This document shows positions 26,067 through 35,015 of a DNA stretch of 64,000 nt, piece by piece. Location of the stretch: positions 248,001 through 312,000 of the forward strand of contig NZ_JADEYH010000003.1 in assembly GCF_017114865.1 (NCBI RefSeq). The letters run 5' to 3'. This stretch comes from Streptomyces verrucosisporus. Lineage in GTDB: Bacteria > Actinomycetota > Actinomycetes > Streptomycetales > Streptomycetaceae. The notes beneath the pieces were generated by a model. It did no database searches, had not been told where the DNA came from, and saw only the letters and a program-made list of their open reading frames with translations. The stretch's first letter is position 1; every line of letters begins with the position of its first letter. The translations under genes and the position numbers were made by a program.

Positions 26067-27035
26067 TCAGTTGAGAGTGATCTGGCGATTTGTGAATCCA
26101 CTGCGCGCCCGGCGCTCCTCCGCGGTGAGCGGATCGGTGGACTCCAGCGCCTCGGCGAGCCGTTCCGCGAAGGCCGCGGCCGGCTTCTCGCACTCCCGCG
26201 CGCCCATCGCGCTCGGCAGATCCCACACCGGGACCATCAGGCCGTGCGCCCGGAAGGAGCCGACCAGCCGCGTGCCCTCGCCCAGCGACGACGCCCCCGC
26301 CGCGTGCAGCCGGGCGAGCGCGTCCAGCAGCCGCTCCTCCGGGTGCGGCATGACCCAGCGCAGGTGGTTCTTCTCCGGGGTCTCGCACCAGTAGGCCGCC
26401 TCCACCCCCTCCAGCCGGGCGGTGGGCAGGGCGGCCGAGTTGGCGCGTTCCAGCGAGGCGGCGACCTCCGGGCTCTGGTTGCCGGCGTCCTCCACCCAGA
26501 ACTCGAAGCCGCTGTGCACCTCGGGCACGAAGGGCGCGTCGGGGGCCAGCAGGTCCTGCAGGCGCGGGGTGTCGGCGGGGATGCGCTCGGCGGCCACCGG
26601 GGTGCCCGGCTCCGCCGTCAGGGCCCGCCGCAGAACGTCGGCCAGATCGCGGCTGAGGTCGCCGGAGGGGGTGTCGTTCTGCACGCCCAGCAGCACGGCA
26701 CCGTTGTCACGGCGCAGCGCGGGCCAGGCCATCGGCAGAACGGTGGCCAGTGTCACCGAGGGGACGTCCTCGGGCAGCTCCTCCCTCAGCTTCAGCGGCA
26801 CCGTCGCGGCCGGCACCAGCTCGCGCAGCGCCACCCAGTCGCACTCCCCGGGCAGTCCCTCGAACGGGCGACGCACCAGCTCGGTCACCGCCTGCGCGGC
26901 GGCACGCCCGTGGCAGGCCTTGTAGCGGCGGCCGGATCCGCAGGGGCAGGGCTCGCGGGCGCCGACGACGGGGATCTCACCGTCGGCGAGCTGCGGCTTG
27001 GCGGCCTTGGTCTGGGGTCGGCGCTTCTTGGCCAT
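26067..27035 (-). CDS. SEC-C motif protein (DUF5926-like)
   Basis: 322 residues. Basic N-terminus [15 protein letters not shown] followed by a SEC-C zinc motif, [14 protein letters not shown] (about residues 33-46), the type found at the end of SecA and in many stand-alone proteins where it binds zinc and ribosomes or SecB. The remaining 270 residues form an actinobacterial domain of unknown role with conserved Trp/Glu-rich segments ([40 protein letters not shown]). Monocistronic, convergent with the secreted protein. Confidence 0.8.
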   Translation of the reverse strand: MAKKRRPQTKAAKPQLADGEIPVVGAREPCPCGSGRRYKACHGRAAAQAVTELVRRPFEGLPGECDWVALRELVPAATVPLKLREELPEDVPSVTLATVLPMAWPALRRDNGAVLLGVQNDTPSGDLSRDLADVLRRALTAEPGTPVAAERIPADTPRLQDLLAPDAPFVPEVHSGFEFWVEDAGNQSPEVAASLERANSAALPTARLEGVEAAYWCETPEKNHLRWVMPHPEERLLDALARLHAAGASSLGEGTRLVGSFRAHGLMVPVWDLPSAMGARECEKPAAAFAERLAEALESTDPLTAEERRARSGFTNRQITLN

Positions 27036-27137
27036 GGGGTGGGGTCTCCCGGTCGTTAAGGACGCTGTCGGCGCGAGCCTAGCCCTTGGGGCCGGGGCGG
27101 CACGCGTACGCGGGGGAGACCACCCGGAACGACTGCC

Positions 27138-27665
27138 TCAGAGGTCCTCCAGGCCCTCCAGCTCCGACAGCTCGAAGCGCATCGAGGAGGCGAACGCGTC
27201 CTCCTCCGACGGCGCCACCACCGCCCACACCGTCACCCCGCCGTAGCCGTGGCCGTGACCCTGACCGCGCCCGCGACCGCCGCGGTCGTCGCGCACGCCC
27301 CAGTCGCGGGCGAGCGAGGTGATGATCGACAGACCTCTGCCGCCCCGCGCCGTCACCGACGGATTGGACGGCCGGGGTCTGGTCGGGCCCCCGCCGTCGG
27401 TGACGGAGACGCTCACCCCGCCGTCGGCCGTGCGGCCCCAGGCCGCGCGTACGCAGTCGCTCACGCCGATCGGTCTGGCGTGCCGGTACGCGTTGCTGAG
27501 AAGTTCGGAAAGAATGAGAACCGCGTCGTCCACGACGGCTTCCGGCGTACCGGAGCCGAGAAGCTCCTCGCGCATCCGGCGCCTCGCCGCACCCACGCCC
27601 GTGGGACCGTGGGGTACGGCCATCGTCGACGACGTCGGCGCCTCCTGTGCAACCACCAACGCCAC
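27138..27665 (-). CDS. RsbW-like ATP-binding regulatory protein
   Basis: 175 residues with the GHKL fold of anti-sigma kinases: N box VLILSELLSNAYRHARPIG (about 50-68), G1 box VTDGGGPTRP (about 94-103), G2 ARGGRGLSIITSLARDWGV (about 113-131). A short Gly/His/Arg repeat (RGRGQGHGHGYGG) precedes the last strand. GTG 27665 is chosen because GGAGG stands 8 bases upstream; an ATG 14 codons later is possible. Streptomyces carry dozens of these and the partner here is unknown. Confidence 0.82.
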   Translation of the reverse strand: MALVVAQEAPTSSTMAVPHGPTGVGAARRRMREELLGSGTPEAVVDDAVLILSELLSNAYRHARPIGVSDCVRAAWGRTADGGVSVSVTDGGGPTRPRPSNPSVTARGGRGLSIITSLARDWGVRDDRGGRGRGQGHGHGYGGVTVWAVVAPSEEDAFASSMRFELSELEGLEDL

Positions 27666-27869
27666 CCCCGAGACCTCCTTGTTCGCCCCACGCCACGTGA
27701 TGGATGCCCTTTCGCCCGGTGGCGGAAACCGCCCGACCCGGTACCGTGACGCAGCCCTCACCGCCCGTTCACCGCTGGTGGCTCCGAGTGCGCCGTGGTG
27801 CGCCGACCGCCCCGGCCCGCCTCCGCCCCGGCCCCGCACCAGCCCCGGAGCCCCCGCCCCGGTCCCGTC

Positions 27870-28697
27870 TCAGCCCTGGAACATCTCCTCCAGCTGGGCC
27901 AGTACGCGCCGGGGCCGGTTGGTGATGACGGCGTCCACGCCGAGCAGCGCGCACAGCTCCACGTCGGCCGGATCGTCCACCGTCCACACGTGCACCCGGT
28001 GGCCCTCCCGGTGCGCCCACGCCACGTACTCGGGGTGGTTGCGCAGGATCCGGATACTCGGCCCGGCGATCCCCACGCCCGGCGGCAGCCTCCCGTCGCG
28101 GTGACGCGGCAGCAGGAACTGCATCAGGTAGACGGTGGGGATCCACGGCGCCGCGGCCCGTATCCGGTGCAGGGAGCGCGCCGAGAAGCTCATCACGCGC
28201 ACCGGGATGGCCGGATCGTGGCGGGCCAGCACCCGCAGCAGCTCCTCCTCCACCTGCCCCGCCCAGCGGGTGGGGTGCTTGGTCTCGACGGCCAGCTCCA
28301 CCCGGCGCCCGGCGGAGGCCTGCTCCTCCACCAGACGCAGCAGCCGCTCCAGGGTGAGGACGGAGGTGTGCTCGCGGCTCTCGGTCTCGGGCGACTCCTC
28401 GTCGCCGAGCCGCCCCTTCCAGGAGCCGAAGTCCAGTTCGGCCAGTTCGGCCAACTCCAGCGAGGAGACCGCGCCGCGACCGTTGGAGGTACGGTTGACA
28501 CGGCGGTCGTGGACGCACACCAGGTGTCCGTCGGAGGTGAGCCGCACATCGCACTCCAGCGCGTCGGCGCCGTCCTCCACGGCCCTGCGGTACGCGGCCA
28601 GGGTGTGCTCGGGGGCGTCCTCGGAGGCCCCGCGGTGGGCGACGACGGAGATGGGGCGCCGCGATCCCGGCGACCCCTGGGGCTGGTCAGGGCTCAC
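27870..28697 (-). CDS. Glycerophosphodiester phosphodiesterase
   Basis: 275 residues, TIM-barrel GDPD that releases glycerol 3-phosphate and an alcohol from phospholipid head groups. Catalytic hallmarks: VVAHRGASEDAPEHTLAAYR (about residues 17-36; His and Glu), ALECDVRLTSDGHLVCVHD (about 45-63; Glu, Asp, catalytic His). C-terminal VHVWTVDDPADVELC and VDAVITNRP are typical. GTG 28697 is the first plausible start and gives the family N-terminus; no Shine-Dalgarno is obvious. No signal peptide, so cytoplasmic. Confidence 0.92.
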   Translation of the reverse strand: MSPDQPQGSPGSRRPISVVAHRGASEDAPEHTLAAYRRAVEDGADALECDVRLTSDGHLVCVHDRRVNRTSNGRGAVSSLELAELAELDFGSWKGRLGDEESPETESREHTSVLTLERLLRLVEEQASAGRRVELAVETKHPTRWAGQVEEELLRVLARHDPAIPVRVMSFSARSLHRIRAAAPWIPTVYLMQFLLPRHRDGRLPPGVGIAGPSIRILRNHPEYVAWAHREGHRVHVWTVDDPADVELCALLGVDAVITNRPRRVLAQLEEMFQG

Positions 28698-28864
28698 CGC
28701 GTTATGGTGCCACCCCGCCCCGCGCGCGGCGGCCCGGGCGTCCGTCCGAACGGGTGCGCTTACGCCGGTCCGACGTGCGGTGGGAGAAGCTTGACGCCAT
28801 ACACCTGAATACACACGCCGTCCCCGGACAGACGTGTGACTGTCGTGTACCTGAGGAGAGAGCT

Positions 28865-30565
28865 GTGAGCACCGAGAACGAGGGCGCCGCCGGCGAGCAC
28901 GCGGCCGGCGCCCCCGTGCCGCACCCGCCGGCCGACCGGTCCGCCGCGAACGGCGCCGCCGCGCCCAGGACACCGACCGACAGCCCGCCGGAGGACTACG
29001 ACCTCCAGGCCCCCGTCCCCGCGCCCGAGCCCGAGGCGGCGCCGGGGGACGAGTCGACGACCCTGCTGCGGAAGATCGACCCGGAAGGCCCCGAGCCGCC
29101 GTCCCAGCCCGGCCACCAGCCCGCGCCCCCCGCTCCTCCCGCCGCGCAGGGCCACGCCGAGCAGGGGTACGCCGCACAGGGGCAGGCGCAGGAGTACCCG
29201 TCCCCGCAGCCCCCGCCGTCCCCGCAGGGCCACCACACCCCGCAGGACCCCTCCGCCGCGCAGCAGCAGCCCCCCGCCGCCTACGCCTCCCCCGCCCCCC
29301 ACCCCTCCGCCGGGCAGTGGGGCGCACCGGGCGGCGGCTACGACGGCTACGGCACCCCGCCGCCCGCCCCGGGAGCCCCCGGCACCCCCGGCGGTGGCCC
29401 GGACTCCCCCTGGGGCGCGCCGCCCGTCGCCCCGCCGCCCCCGGAAGGCCAGAGGAAGAAGCGCCGCTTCGGCGGCCTGATCGCCGCCGTCGCGGCGGCG
29501 TCCCTCCTCGCGGGCGGCGTCGGCACGGGCGTCGGCTTCTGGGCCGCCGACCGCACGGACCGCGGCTCGACGACCATCTCCGCCGGCGACAGCCTCGAAC
29601 AGGTCGACCGCGCCCCCGACTCCGTCGCCGGCATCGCGGCCAAGGCCCTGCCCAGCGTCGTGACGATCCAGGCCGAGGGCGGCGGCGAGAGCGGCACCGG
29701 CACCGGCTTCGTCTACGACCAGCAGGGCCACATCATGACCAACAACCACGTGGTGGCCAGCGCGGCCGACGGCGGTGAGCTGACCGCCACCTTCTCCGAC
29801 GGCCGCGAGTACGACGCCGAGGTCGTCGGCCTGGCCCAGGGCTACGACGTGGCGGTCATCAAGCTGGAGAACGCCGGCGACGCCGAGCTCACCCCGCTGC
29901 CGCTCGGCAACTCCGACAAGGTCCAGGTCGGCGACGCCACCATCGCCATCGGCGCCCCGTACGGCCTGTCCGGCACGGTCACCACCGGCATCATCAGCGC
30001 CAAGAACCGGCCCGTCGCCTCCAGCGACGGCCAGGGCTCCAAGGCCTCCTACATGAGCGCCCTGCAGACCGACGCCTCCATCAACCCCGGCAACTCCGGC
30101 GGCCCCCTGCTCAACGCCAAGGGCGCGGTCATCGGCATCAACTCCGCCATCCAGTCGGCCGGCGGCGGCCTCGGCCAGGGTGCGCCCGGCAGCATCGGCC
30201 TCGGCTTCGCCATTCCGATCAACCAGGCCCAGCGCGTGGGCAGGACCCTGATCGAGACCGGCGAGCCGGTCTACCCGGTCATCGGCGTCCAGGTCGACCT
30301 GCGCGCCCAGGGCAACGGCGCCCGCATCATCGAGGACACCGACGACGGCAGCGAGCCCATCACCCCGGGCGGCCCGGCCGACAAGGCGGGCCTGGAGCCG
30401 GGCGACGTGATCACCAGGCTCGACGGCGTCCCGATCGACAGCGGCCCCACCCTGATCAGCGAGATCTGGTCCCACGAGCCGGGCGAGAAGATCTCCGTCA
30501 CCTACATGCGGGGCGGCAAGCAGAGCAAGGCCGAACTGACCCTGGGGTCCCGCGAGGGCGACTGA
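28865..30565 (+). CDS. HtrA/DegP-like membrane-anchored serine protease with PDZ domain
   Basis: 566 residues. A cytoplasmic Pro/Gln/Ala-rich N-terminus (1-195) precedes one membrane helix (GGLIAAVAAASLLAGGVGTG, about 203-222). The trypsin-like domain shows the triad His295 (TNNHVVAS), Asp328 (YDVAVIKL) and Ser411 (NPGNSGGPLL). A PDZ domain (about 470-560) begins GPADKAGLEPGDVITRLDG. These proteases handle misfolded exported proteins under stress. GTG 28865 is preceded by GAGGAGAG. It ends 43 bases before tRNA-Ser. Confidence 0.93.
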   Translation: MSTENEGAAGEHAAGAPVPHPPADRSAANGAAAPRTPTDSPPEDYDLQAPVPAPEPEAAPGDESTTLLRKIDPEGPEPPSQPGHQPAPPAPPAAQGHAEQGYAAQGQAQEYPSPQPPPSPQGHHTPQDPSAAQQQPPAAYASPAPHPSAGQWGAPGGGYDGYGTPPPAPGAPGTPGGGPDSPWGAPPVAPPPPEGQRKKRRFGGLIAAVAAASLLAGGVGTGVGFWAADRTDRGSTTISAGDSLEQVDRAPDSVAGIAAKALPSVVTIQAEGGGESGTGTGFVYDQQGHIMTNNHVVASAADGGELTATFSDGREYDAEVVGLAQGYDVAVIKLENAGDAELTPLPLGNSDKVQVGDATIAIGAPYGLSGTVTTGIISAKNRPVASSDGQGSKASYMSALQTDASINPGNSGGPLLNAKGAVIGINSAIQSAGGGLGQGAPGSIGLGFAIPINQAQRVGRTLIETGEPVYPVIGVQVDLRAQGNGARIIEDTDDGSEPITPGGPADKAGLEPGDVITRLDGVPIDSGPTLISEIWSHEPGEKISVTYMRGGKQSKAELTLGSREGD

Positions 30566-30608
30566 CGGACCGGCTAGGCTGTTCCCCACGCCGCACGGCG
30601 CGGCGTGG

Positions 30609-30695
30609 GGAGGCTTGCCCGAGCGGCCTAAGGGAACGGTCTTGAAAACCGTCGTGGTGGCGACACCACCGTGGGTTCAAATCCCACAGCCTCCG
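30609..30695 (+). tRNA. tRNA-Ser(UGA)
   Basis: 87 bases. Acceptor GGAGGCT pairs with AGCCTCC; anticodon loop CTTGAAA gives anticodon TGA at 30643-30645; long variable arm GTGGTGGCGACACCAC typical of class II tRNA; T arm GTGGGTTCAAATCCCAC. CCA is not encoded. It reads UCA/UCG-type serine codons. Confidence 0.97.
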
Positions 30696-30704
30696 CACCT
30701 CACA

Positions 30705-30739
30705 ACGGCCCCCGACCAGCCCACCCGGTCGGGGGCCGT
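30705..30739 (+). terminator. Terminator after tRNA-Ser(UGA)
   Basis: ACGGCCCCCGACC (30705-30717) pairs with GGTCGGGGGCCGT (30727-30739), 9 bases after the tRNA end. Confidence 0.75.
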
Positions 30740-30782
30740 CGGCGTTCCGAGAGTGTCAGTGGTCGGCGGCAGACTCGTCGGC

Positions 30783-31247
30783 ATGAGTGGTCAGGTGCGC
30801 TTGAGGGACGTCGAATCGGCCGATCTGGAGGAGTTCCTCACGCAGGAGCACGACCCCGAGGCCGTGCGACGGGCGAACTTCCCACCCCGGGAACGGGATG
30901 CCTTCATGACCCACTGGAGAACGAGGGTCCTCGGCGATCCCACCGTCCTCGCGCAGGCCGTCACCGTCGACGGGGAACTGGCGGGCAACGTGGTGGCCTG
31001 GTGGGACGAGGGACGGCGCTTCGTCGGGTACTGGCTCGGCAGGCGGTACTGGGGCCGGGGCGTCGGCACGCGGGCACTGGAGCTGTTCCTGGAGCGGGAG
31101 AAGGCCCGTCCCCTGTACGCCGATCCCTTCGCCGGGAACACCGGCTCGGTGCGGCTGCTGGAGAAGTACGGTTTCCGGCGCACGGAGACGGTCCGGTACG
31201 GCGAGCACGAGCACATCGTGCTGGTGCTCGACAAGGCCCCCGCCTGA
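30783..31247 (+). CDS. GNAT-family N-acetyltransferase
   Basis: 154 residues of the RimJ/RimL-like GNAT fold. The acetyl-CoA-binding segment is YWGRGVGTRALELFLE (about 82-97), preceded by FVGYWLGRRYWG; the C-terminal NTGSVRLLEKYGFRRTETV (about 112-130) is the usual conserved helix-strand. Start ATG 30783 (MSGQVRLRDVESAD) gives the family beginning; an upstream GTG is possible. Substrate unknown. It is the first gene after the tRNA, where accessory content begins. Confidence 0.85.
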   Translation: MSGQVRLRDVESADLEEFLTQEHDPEAVRRANFPPRERDAFMTHWRTRVLGDPTVLAQAVTVDGELAGNVVAWWDEGRRFVGYWLGRRYWGRGVGTRALELFLEREKARPLYADPFAGNTGSVRLLEKYGFRRTETVRYGEHEHIVLVLDKAPA

Positions 31248-31649
31248 GCCCGTCACTCAACTCCGGCTTCCACGCGTCCGCCCCGTCTCACGGGGCCGAC
31301 CGCTTCGAGACGCCGGCCGCCCCGGCCGCGCCCTGCGGACGAGCCGGTGCCCCGACCGTTACGGCCCGATAATCCGGTGGCCGGTTCCCGGCCCCGTTGC
31401 TACGGTGCTTCCGTCTCCGCCGCGGTGCCGACCGCGGGCGACCTCTGAAGCGTGTGCCCTGGAAAGCGGTTGATGTATGCCCCGGTCAGTGATTCCGAGC
31501 TCCCCTCGTCGCGCCGACAGCGCCGGGGCGACCGGGCCTGACCGCATGCGGCCGCTCGTGACCGGCCGCTGAGGCCCCCGCCCCGGACCCGAGGGGTGCT
31601 CGGTAGTTCCCTGCTGCTTCGTTCCACACCCTCGGCAAGGAGTATCCGG
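31248..31649. other. Intergenic region, no gene seen
   Basis: About 400 bases with no credible reading frame. The final part carries the AAGGAG ribosome site of the following gene. A candidate -10 (TACGGT near 31399) could serve the RNHCP genes. Confidence 0.4.
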
Positions 31650-32024
31650 GTGTCACACGACAACCCCCAGCACCGCTCAGCCATGTCCTCGATCGACACC
31701 TTCACCTGCGTCCGCTGCGGACTGACCGTCGCCACGTTCGCGCCGGACGGCGGTCGGCGCGATCACTGCCCGAGCTGCCTGCACTCCCGGCACCTCGTCG
31801 ACCACGTCGAGGGCGGGCCCTCGGACTGCGAGGGCCGGATGACCCCCGTCTCCATCGCGGTGCTGCGCACCGGCGACTGGATGGTCATCCACCGCTGCGT
31901 CCGCTGCGACGAGCTGACCTCGAGCCCGGTCCGCGGGGACGACAACCAGCTGATCCTGATGCGGATGGCCGTGCGTCCCCTGGCGCAGCCGCCCTTCCCG
32001 CTCGAAGCGTTCGGTGACCTGTGA
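31650..32024 (+). CDS. RNHCP-domain zinc protein, first copy
   Basis: 124 residues. An N-terminal zinc module FTCVRCGLTVA ... RDHCPSCLHSRHLVDH (about 15-55) is followed by GRMTPVSIAVL, a second Cys pair in WMVIHRCVRCDELTSS (about 80-95) and GDDNQLILMRMAVRPLA. This order fits the RNHCP family (named for Arg-Asn-His-Cys-Pro; here Arg-Asp-His-Cys-Pro), of unknown function. GTG 31650 has AAGGAG 7 bases upstream. The second copy begins 43 bases after it. Confidence 0.75.
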   Translation: MSHDNPQHRSAMSSIDTFTCVRCGLTVATFAPDGGRRDHCPSCLHSRHLVDHVEGGPSDCEGRMTPVSIAVLRTGDWMVIHRCVRCDELTSSPVRGDDNQLILMRMAVRPLAQPPFPLEAFGDL

Positions 32025-32067
32025 GCCGGGCCCGATTGCCGCGACCGGAACGGCGCGGGAGGCGACC

Positions 32068-32487
32068 GTGACGCGGCGCGGACCCCGGCGAACGGGGAGA
32101 GGCCGGCCTCAGCGGCCCAAGGACGTGCTCCACGGACCGGCCGGCGCACGCGGTGACGCCTTCCGGTGCGTGGGCTGCCGGCTCGACGTGCCGCTCGCCG
32201 CACCGGGCACCGCTCATCGCAACCACTGCCCGTCCTGCCTGGTCAGCCTCCACGTTGACCGGCGGATACCGGGCGACCGGGCGGCGGGGTGCGGCGGACG
32301 CATGACGGTGCTGAGCCTGTCGGTGCGGCAGGACGGGGAGTGGACGCTCATCCACCACTGCCTGACGTGCGGTGAGCTCAGCGCCAACCGCATCGCGGGG
32401 GACGACAACGCGCTGGCACTGATCCGGCTGGCACTGCGTCCACTGGCGGACGCCCGCCTTCCGGTACGGGCCATGCTCACGCTGTGA
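32068..32487 (+). CDS. RNHCP-domain zinc protein, second copy
   Basis: 139 residues and paralogous to the previous gene. Core: FRCVGCRLDVPL, HRNHCPSCLVSLHVDRR with the exact RNHCP motif (about residue 50), GGRMTVLSLSV, WTLIHHCLTCGELSANRIAG and DDNALALIRLALRPLA. A basic N-terminal extension (VTRRGPRRTGRGRPQRPKD) is specific to this copy and might bind nucleic acid. GTG 32068 follows GGGAGG. The in-frame GTG at 32014 would overlap the previous gene and is less likely. Confidence 0.75.
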   Translation: MTRRGPRRTGRGRPQRPKDVLHGPAGARGDAFRCVGCRLDVPLAAPGTAHRNHCPSCLVSLHVDRRIPGDRAAGCGGRMTVLSLSVRQDGEWTLIHHCLTCGELSANRIAGDDNALALIRLALRPLADARLPVRAMLTL

Positions 32488-32490
32488 CAC

Positions 32491-32518
32491 GGGGCGCCCG
32501 GCTGCCGCCGGGCGCCCC
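32491..32518 (+). terminator. Terminator after the RNHCP pair
   Basis: GGGGCGCCCGGC pairs with GCCGGGCGCCCC around a 4-base loop, followed by CTTCTCT, 3 bases after the stop codon. Confidence 0.75.
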
Positions 32519-32666
32519 CTTCTCTCCGGGTGGGCCCGGCCCCTGTCGGCCGGGGGCGGCCCGCCGGCCGTCCCGAGGGTCGCCCGGTGCGCGCGTTGCG
32601 GTGGTTGTGCGTACCGACGGCCGGCGCGGGCCCTACTCTGATGCCCGGCACGCGCATCGATTCCTC

Positions 32667-32700
32667 CGGACCGGCCGACCCGAACGGGTCGGCCGGTCCG
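32667..32700. other. 15-bp hairpin in the VanZ leader
   Basis: CGGACCGGCCGACCC (32667-32681) pairs with GGGTCGGCCGGTCCG (32686-32700) around GAAC. A candidate promoter (TACTCT near 32634) lies upstream, so the hairpin could attenuate the VanZ message or act as an operator. No T run follows. Confidence 0.4.
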
Positions 32701-32767
32701 CCGTGCCGCCCGCTTCCCGCGGTCCGCGGCGGAGCGGATCGCCCGTCAGCCGCAGAAAGAGCACTCC

Positions 32768-33982
32768 GTGTTCCGCACCTACCTGTTGCCCGTCGAGGCC
32801 GCGGTCACCCTGTTCCCACTGGTCACCGCGGTGTTCCTGGTGCCGGCCGCCGTCCGCGGATACCGCAGGCGCGGCCGGGCGGGGGGCTGGCCGGTCCTGG
32901 TGTTCTACAGCTTCGTCTTCTACCTGCTCGCCGCGCTGCTGCAGACGGTGATGCCGCTGCCCGCCGACACGGGCGAGCACTGCACCACCGTCCACTACGC
33001 CACGGAACCGCAACTGGAGCCCTTCGCCTTCCGGGCCGCCATCTCCTCGGCAGGCGGCGGCGCCTGGTCACCCGGCACGCTGGCGGGTCTCGCCCCCGCG
33101 TGGACCGCCCTGCTCAACACGGTCCTGCTCCTGCCGCTGGGCGTCTACCTCCGCTACTACCTCCGGCAACGGCTGATCCGTGCGACGTTCACGGCTTTCG
33201 CCACCTCCCTGTTCTTCGAAACCACCCAGTACACCGGTCTGTGGTTCGTCTACGACTGCCCCTACCGGCAGTTCAACGTGGACGACCTCATGCTCAACAC
33301 CGCCGGCGCGTGCCTGGGGTGGATCGCCGCGGCCCCTCTCGTCCGCCTGCTCCCCGTCAACGACCCGGACCGTGAACGCCGCCGCTACGCATGGCGCGTC
33401 ACCCTCACCCGGCGGCTCCACGCCTTCCTCACCGACCTGGCCGGCTGGCTCATCGTCTGGACACTGGTCACCGGTCTGCTCGCCGTCGTCACCTCCTGGT
33501 ACACCGGCCGGCACCACGCGCTGTGGATCGGCGCCGCCCTCGGGCTGGTCTGGTTCTGGCTGCTGCCGGCCGTCTTCGCGGCCACCCCCGGCAAGCGGGC
33601 CGTACTCCTGCGCCTCACCCGGCCCGACGGCGCCCGGACGAATCCGCTGCGGCTCACCCTGCGCGCCTGGATCGTCTACTGTCCCCTCGCCCTGGCCTGG
33701 GCCGCCCTGGCCTACCGCACCGGGTCGCTCGACCTCCCCGAACTCGTCGGCCGACTGCTCCCGCACCTCGCCCTGCTCGCGGGTGCCCTCGTCTGGGGCG
33801 GCCCGGCGCTGGCGGCCCTGCTGCGCCGGGATGGGGGCGTCTGGTACGAACGGTGGTCCTCCACCGTCAACACGGTCCTCCCCGACGCCCGTGAGTCCCC
33901 GGCCCCGGCACCGGCCCCGCGGAAGACCGAGGACCCGCGCTCCTCGGATCCCCGCGTTCCCGACGCCGGCCGGCACGTGTAG
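32768..33982 (+). CDS. VanZ-family membrane protein with RDD-like C-terminal region
   Basis: 404 residues. The N-terminal half (about 1-190) is a VanZ domain with five helices, including LVFYSFVFYLLAALLQTVMP, AWTALLNTVLLLPLGVYL and the signature FFETTQYTG ... FNVDDLMLNTAGACLGW. VanZ relatives give low-level teicoplanin resistance or are simply envelope proteins. Residues about 210-370 hold further helices and RRLHAFLTDLAGWLIVW followed later by GKRAVLLRLTRPDG, reminiscent of the RDD membrane family. The C-terminus is a Pro/Ala-rich tail. GTG 32768 follows AAAGAG. Confidence 0.75.
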   Translation: MFRTYLLPVEAAVTLFPLVTAVFLVPAAVRGYRRRGRAGGWPVLVFYSFVFYLLAALLQTVMPLPADTGEHCTTVHYATEPQLEPFAFRAAISSAGGGAWSPGTLAGLAPAWTALLNTVLLLPLGVYLRYYLRQRLIRATFTAFATSLFFETTQYTGLWFVYDCPYRQFNVDDLMLNTAGACLGWIAAAPLVRLLPVNDPDRERRRYAWRVTLTRRLHAFLTDLAGWLIVWTLVTGLLAVVTSWYTGRHHALWIGAALGLVWFWLLPAVFAATPGKRAVLLRLTRPDGARTNPLRLTLRAWIVYCPLALAWAALAYRTGSLDLPELVGRLLPHLALLAGALVWGGPALAALLRRDGGVWYERWSSTVNTVLPDARESPAPAPAPRKTEDPRSSDPRVPDAGRHV

Positions 33983-34009
33983 CGGCCGGGCGATGCCGTG
34001 GCGGCCGGC

Positions 34010-34765
34010 TCACGGAGCGAGGGCGTCCAGGTCCACCGGGGTGCAGTCGTGCAGCGTCATGACCAGCCGGTGTGCCAGGGTCCACCGGACCGCGAGGTCC
34101 TCGTAGGCCACCTCCCGCAGGGCGGTGTCGATCGGCTCCAGCGTGGCCGGGCGGTGGACGATCCCGGCCACGCCCCAGGCGTACGGCCGCCCCACCAGCG
34201 CGGCGACGTGCCCCTCCCGCAGCCGCGGGCACTCCCGTACGGAGATCCGGGCGCAGGGCACGCACACGGGCGGCGCCGTGGTCCGCTCGCCCTCCTCCAC
34301 CGGGCGGCCGACGTCCCGCAGCACGAAGAGGCGCGGGCCGTCCTCCGCGGTGGGCCCGCCGCACACCTGGCAGAGCATGTGCCGCATGGCCCTTCGCTGC
34401 CGCAGCGTGTGCACCGTGTGGTAGCGGGGGTGCCCCTTGCCCCGCGCGAGGGTCTGCCGCATCCACAGCACCCCGAGCCAGTCCCGGTCGTACGCGCCCT
34501 CCCCGGCGAAACCGATCCCCTCGCCGCCCGCCCCCACCCGCCGCACCAGGGGCGGGCGGCGCACCCGCTCCCGGCTCCACGAGGCGATGTAGGGAACCGT
34601 GCTCAGCCGGTCGGTACGTGGCTGCGCCGACTTAGCGGCGGGCTCCACCGGGCTTCCCTCCGCCCCCGCCGGGCGCACCCCGGAACCCCCGTGCCCGTCC
34701 GCAGAGCACGCACGCCCCTCCCCGATCCGCTCATCGACCCCTTGTGAGAAGGCGCTCCCGCCCAT
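34010..34765 (-). CDS. Unknown protein with two CxxC zinc-ribbon motifs
   Basis: 251 residues, not recognised. A disordered N-terminus (1-50) leads to WSRERVRRPPLVRRVG, then GKGHPRYHTVHTLRQRRAM. The centre has HMLCQVCGGPTAEDGPRLFV (about 130-150) and PPVCVPCARISVRECPRL (about 167-185), likely a zinc ribbon, and the C-terminus has hydrophobic strands. Codon use looks normal for the genome. The ATG at 34765 may not be the real start since the first 50 residues are low-complexity. Confidence 0.55.
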   Translation of the reverse strand: MGGSAFSQGVDERIGEGRACSADGHGGSGVRPAGAEGSPVEPAAKSAQPRTDRLSTVPYIASWSRERVRRPPLVRRVGAGGEGIGFAGEGAYDRDWLGVLWMRQTLARGKGHPRYHTVHTLRQRRAMRHMLCQVCGGPTAEDGPRLFVLRDVGRPVEEGERTTAPPVCVPCARISVRECPRLREGHVAALVGRPYAWGVAGIVHRPATLEPIDTALREVAYEDLAVRWTLAHRLVMTLHDCTPVDLDALAP

Positions 34766-34920
34766 GTACGCCCTTCCTGACGCTCGGTCCCGTACTCACG
34801 GACACGTAACCGCGTGATGACTCCGGGCGGTACCGCGGGCGGAGCGGCAGCGCGTGAAACCCATGAAAGACCGCGTGGACGCGGGGGTGGACAAGGGCGG
34901 AACCGACCGCATCCGCACAT

Positions 34921-34956
34921 GACGAGGGGCCCCTACGGCGGTAGGGGCCCCTCGTC
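34921..34956. terminator. 16-bp hairpin terminator
   Basis: GACGAGGGGCCCCTAC pairs with GTAGGGGCCCCTCGTC around GGCG, 60 bases beyond the stop of the kinase-fold gene on the minus strand. Likely ends the radical SAM operon. Confidence 0.7.
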
Positions 34957-35015
34957 TCTGTCGGCAGGGTGACCTGGCGGGCAGCCCTGCCGGGAGAACC
35001 GCTCAGTCCGCCACG

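Noticed and set aside
30609..30695. tRNA-Ser as an integration site of a mobile element
   Set aside because: No second copy of the tRNA 3' end was found in the window apart from the natural similarity to tRNA-Ser(GCU), and there is no integrase or excisionase gene.
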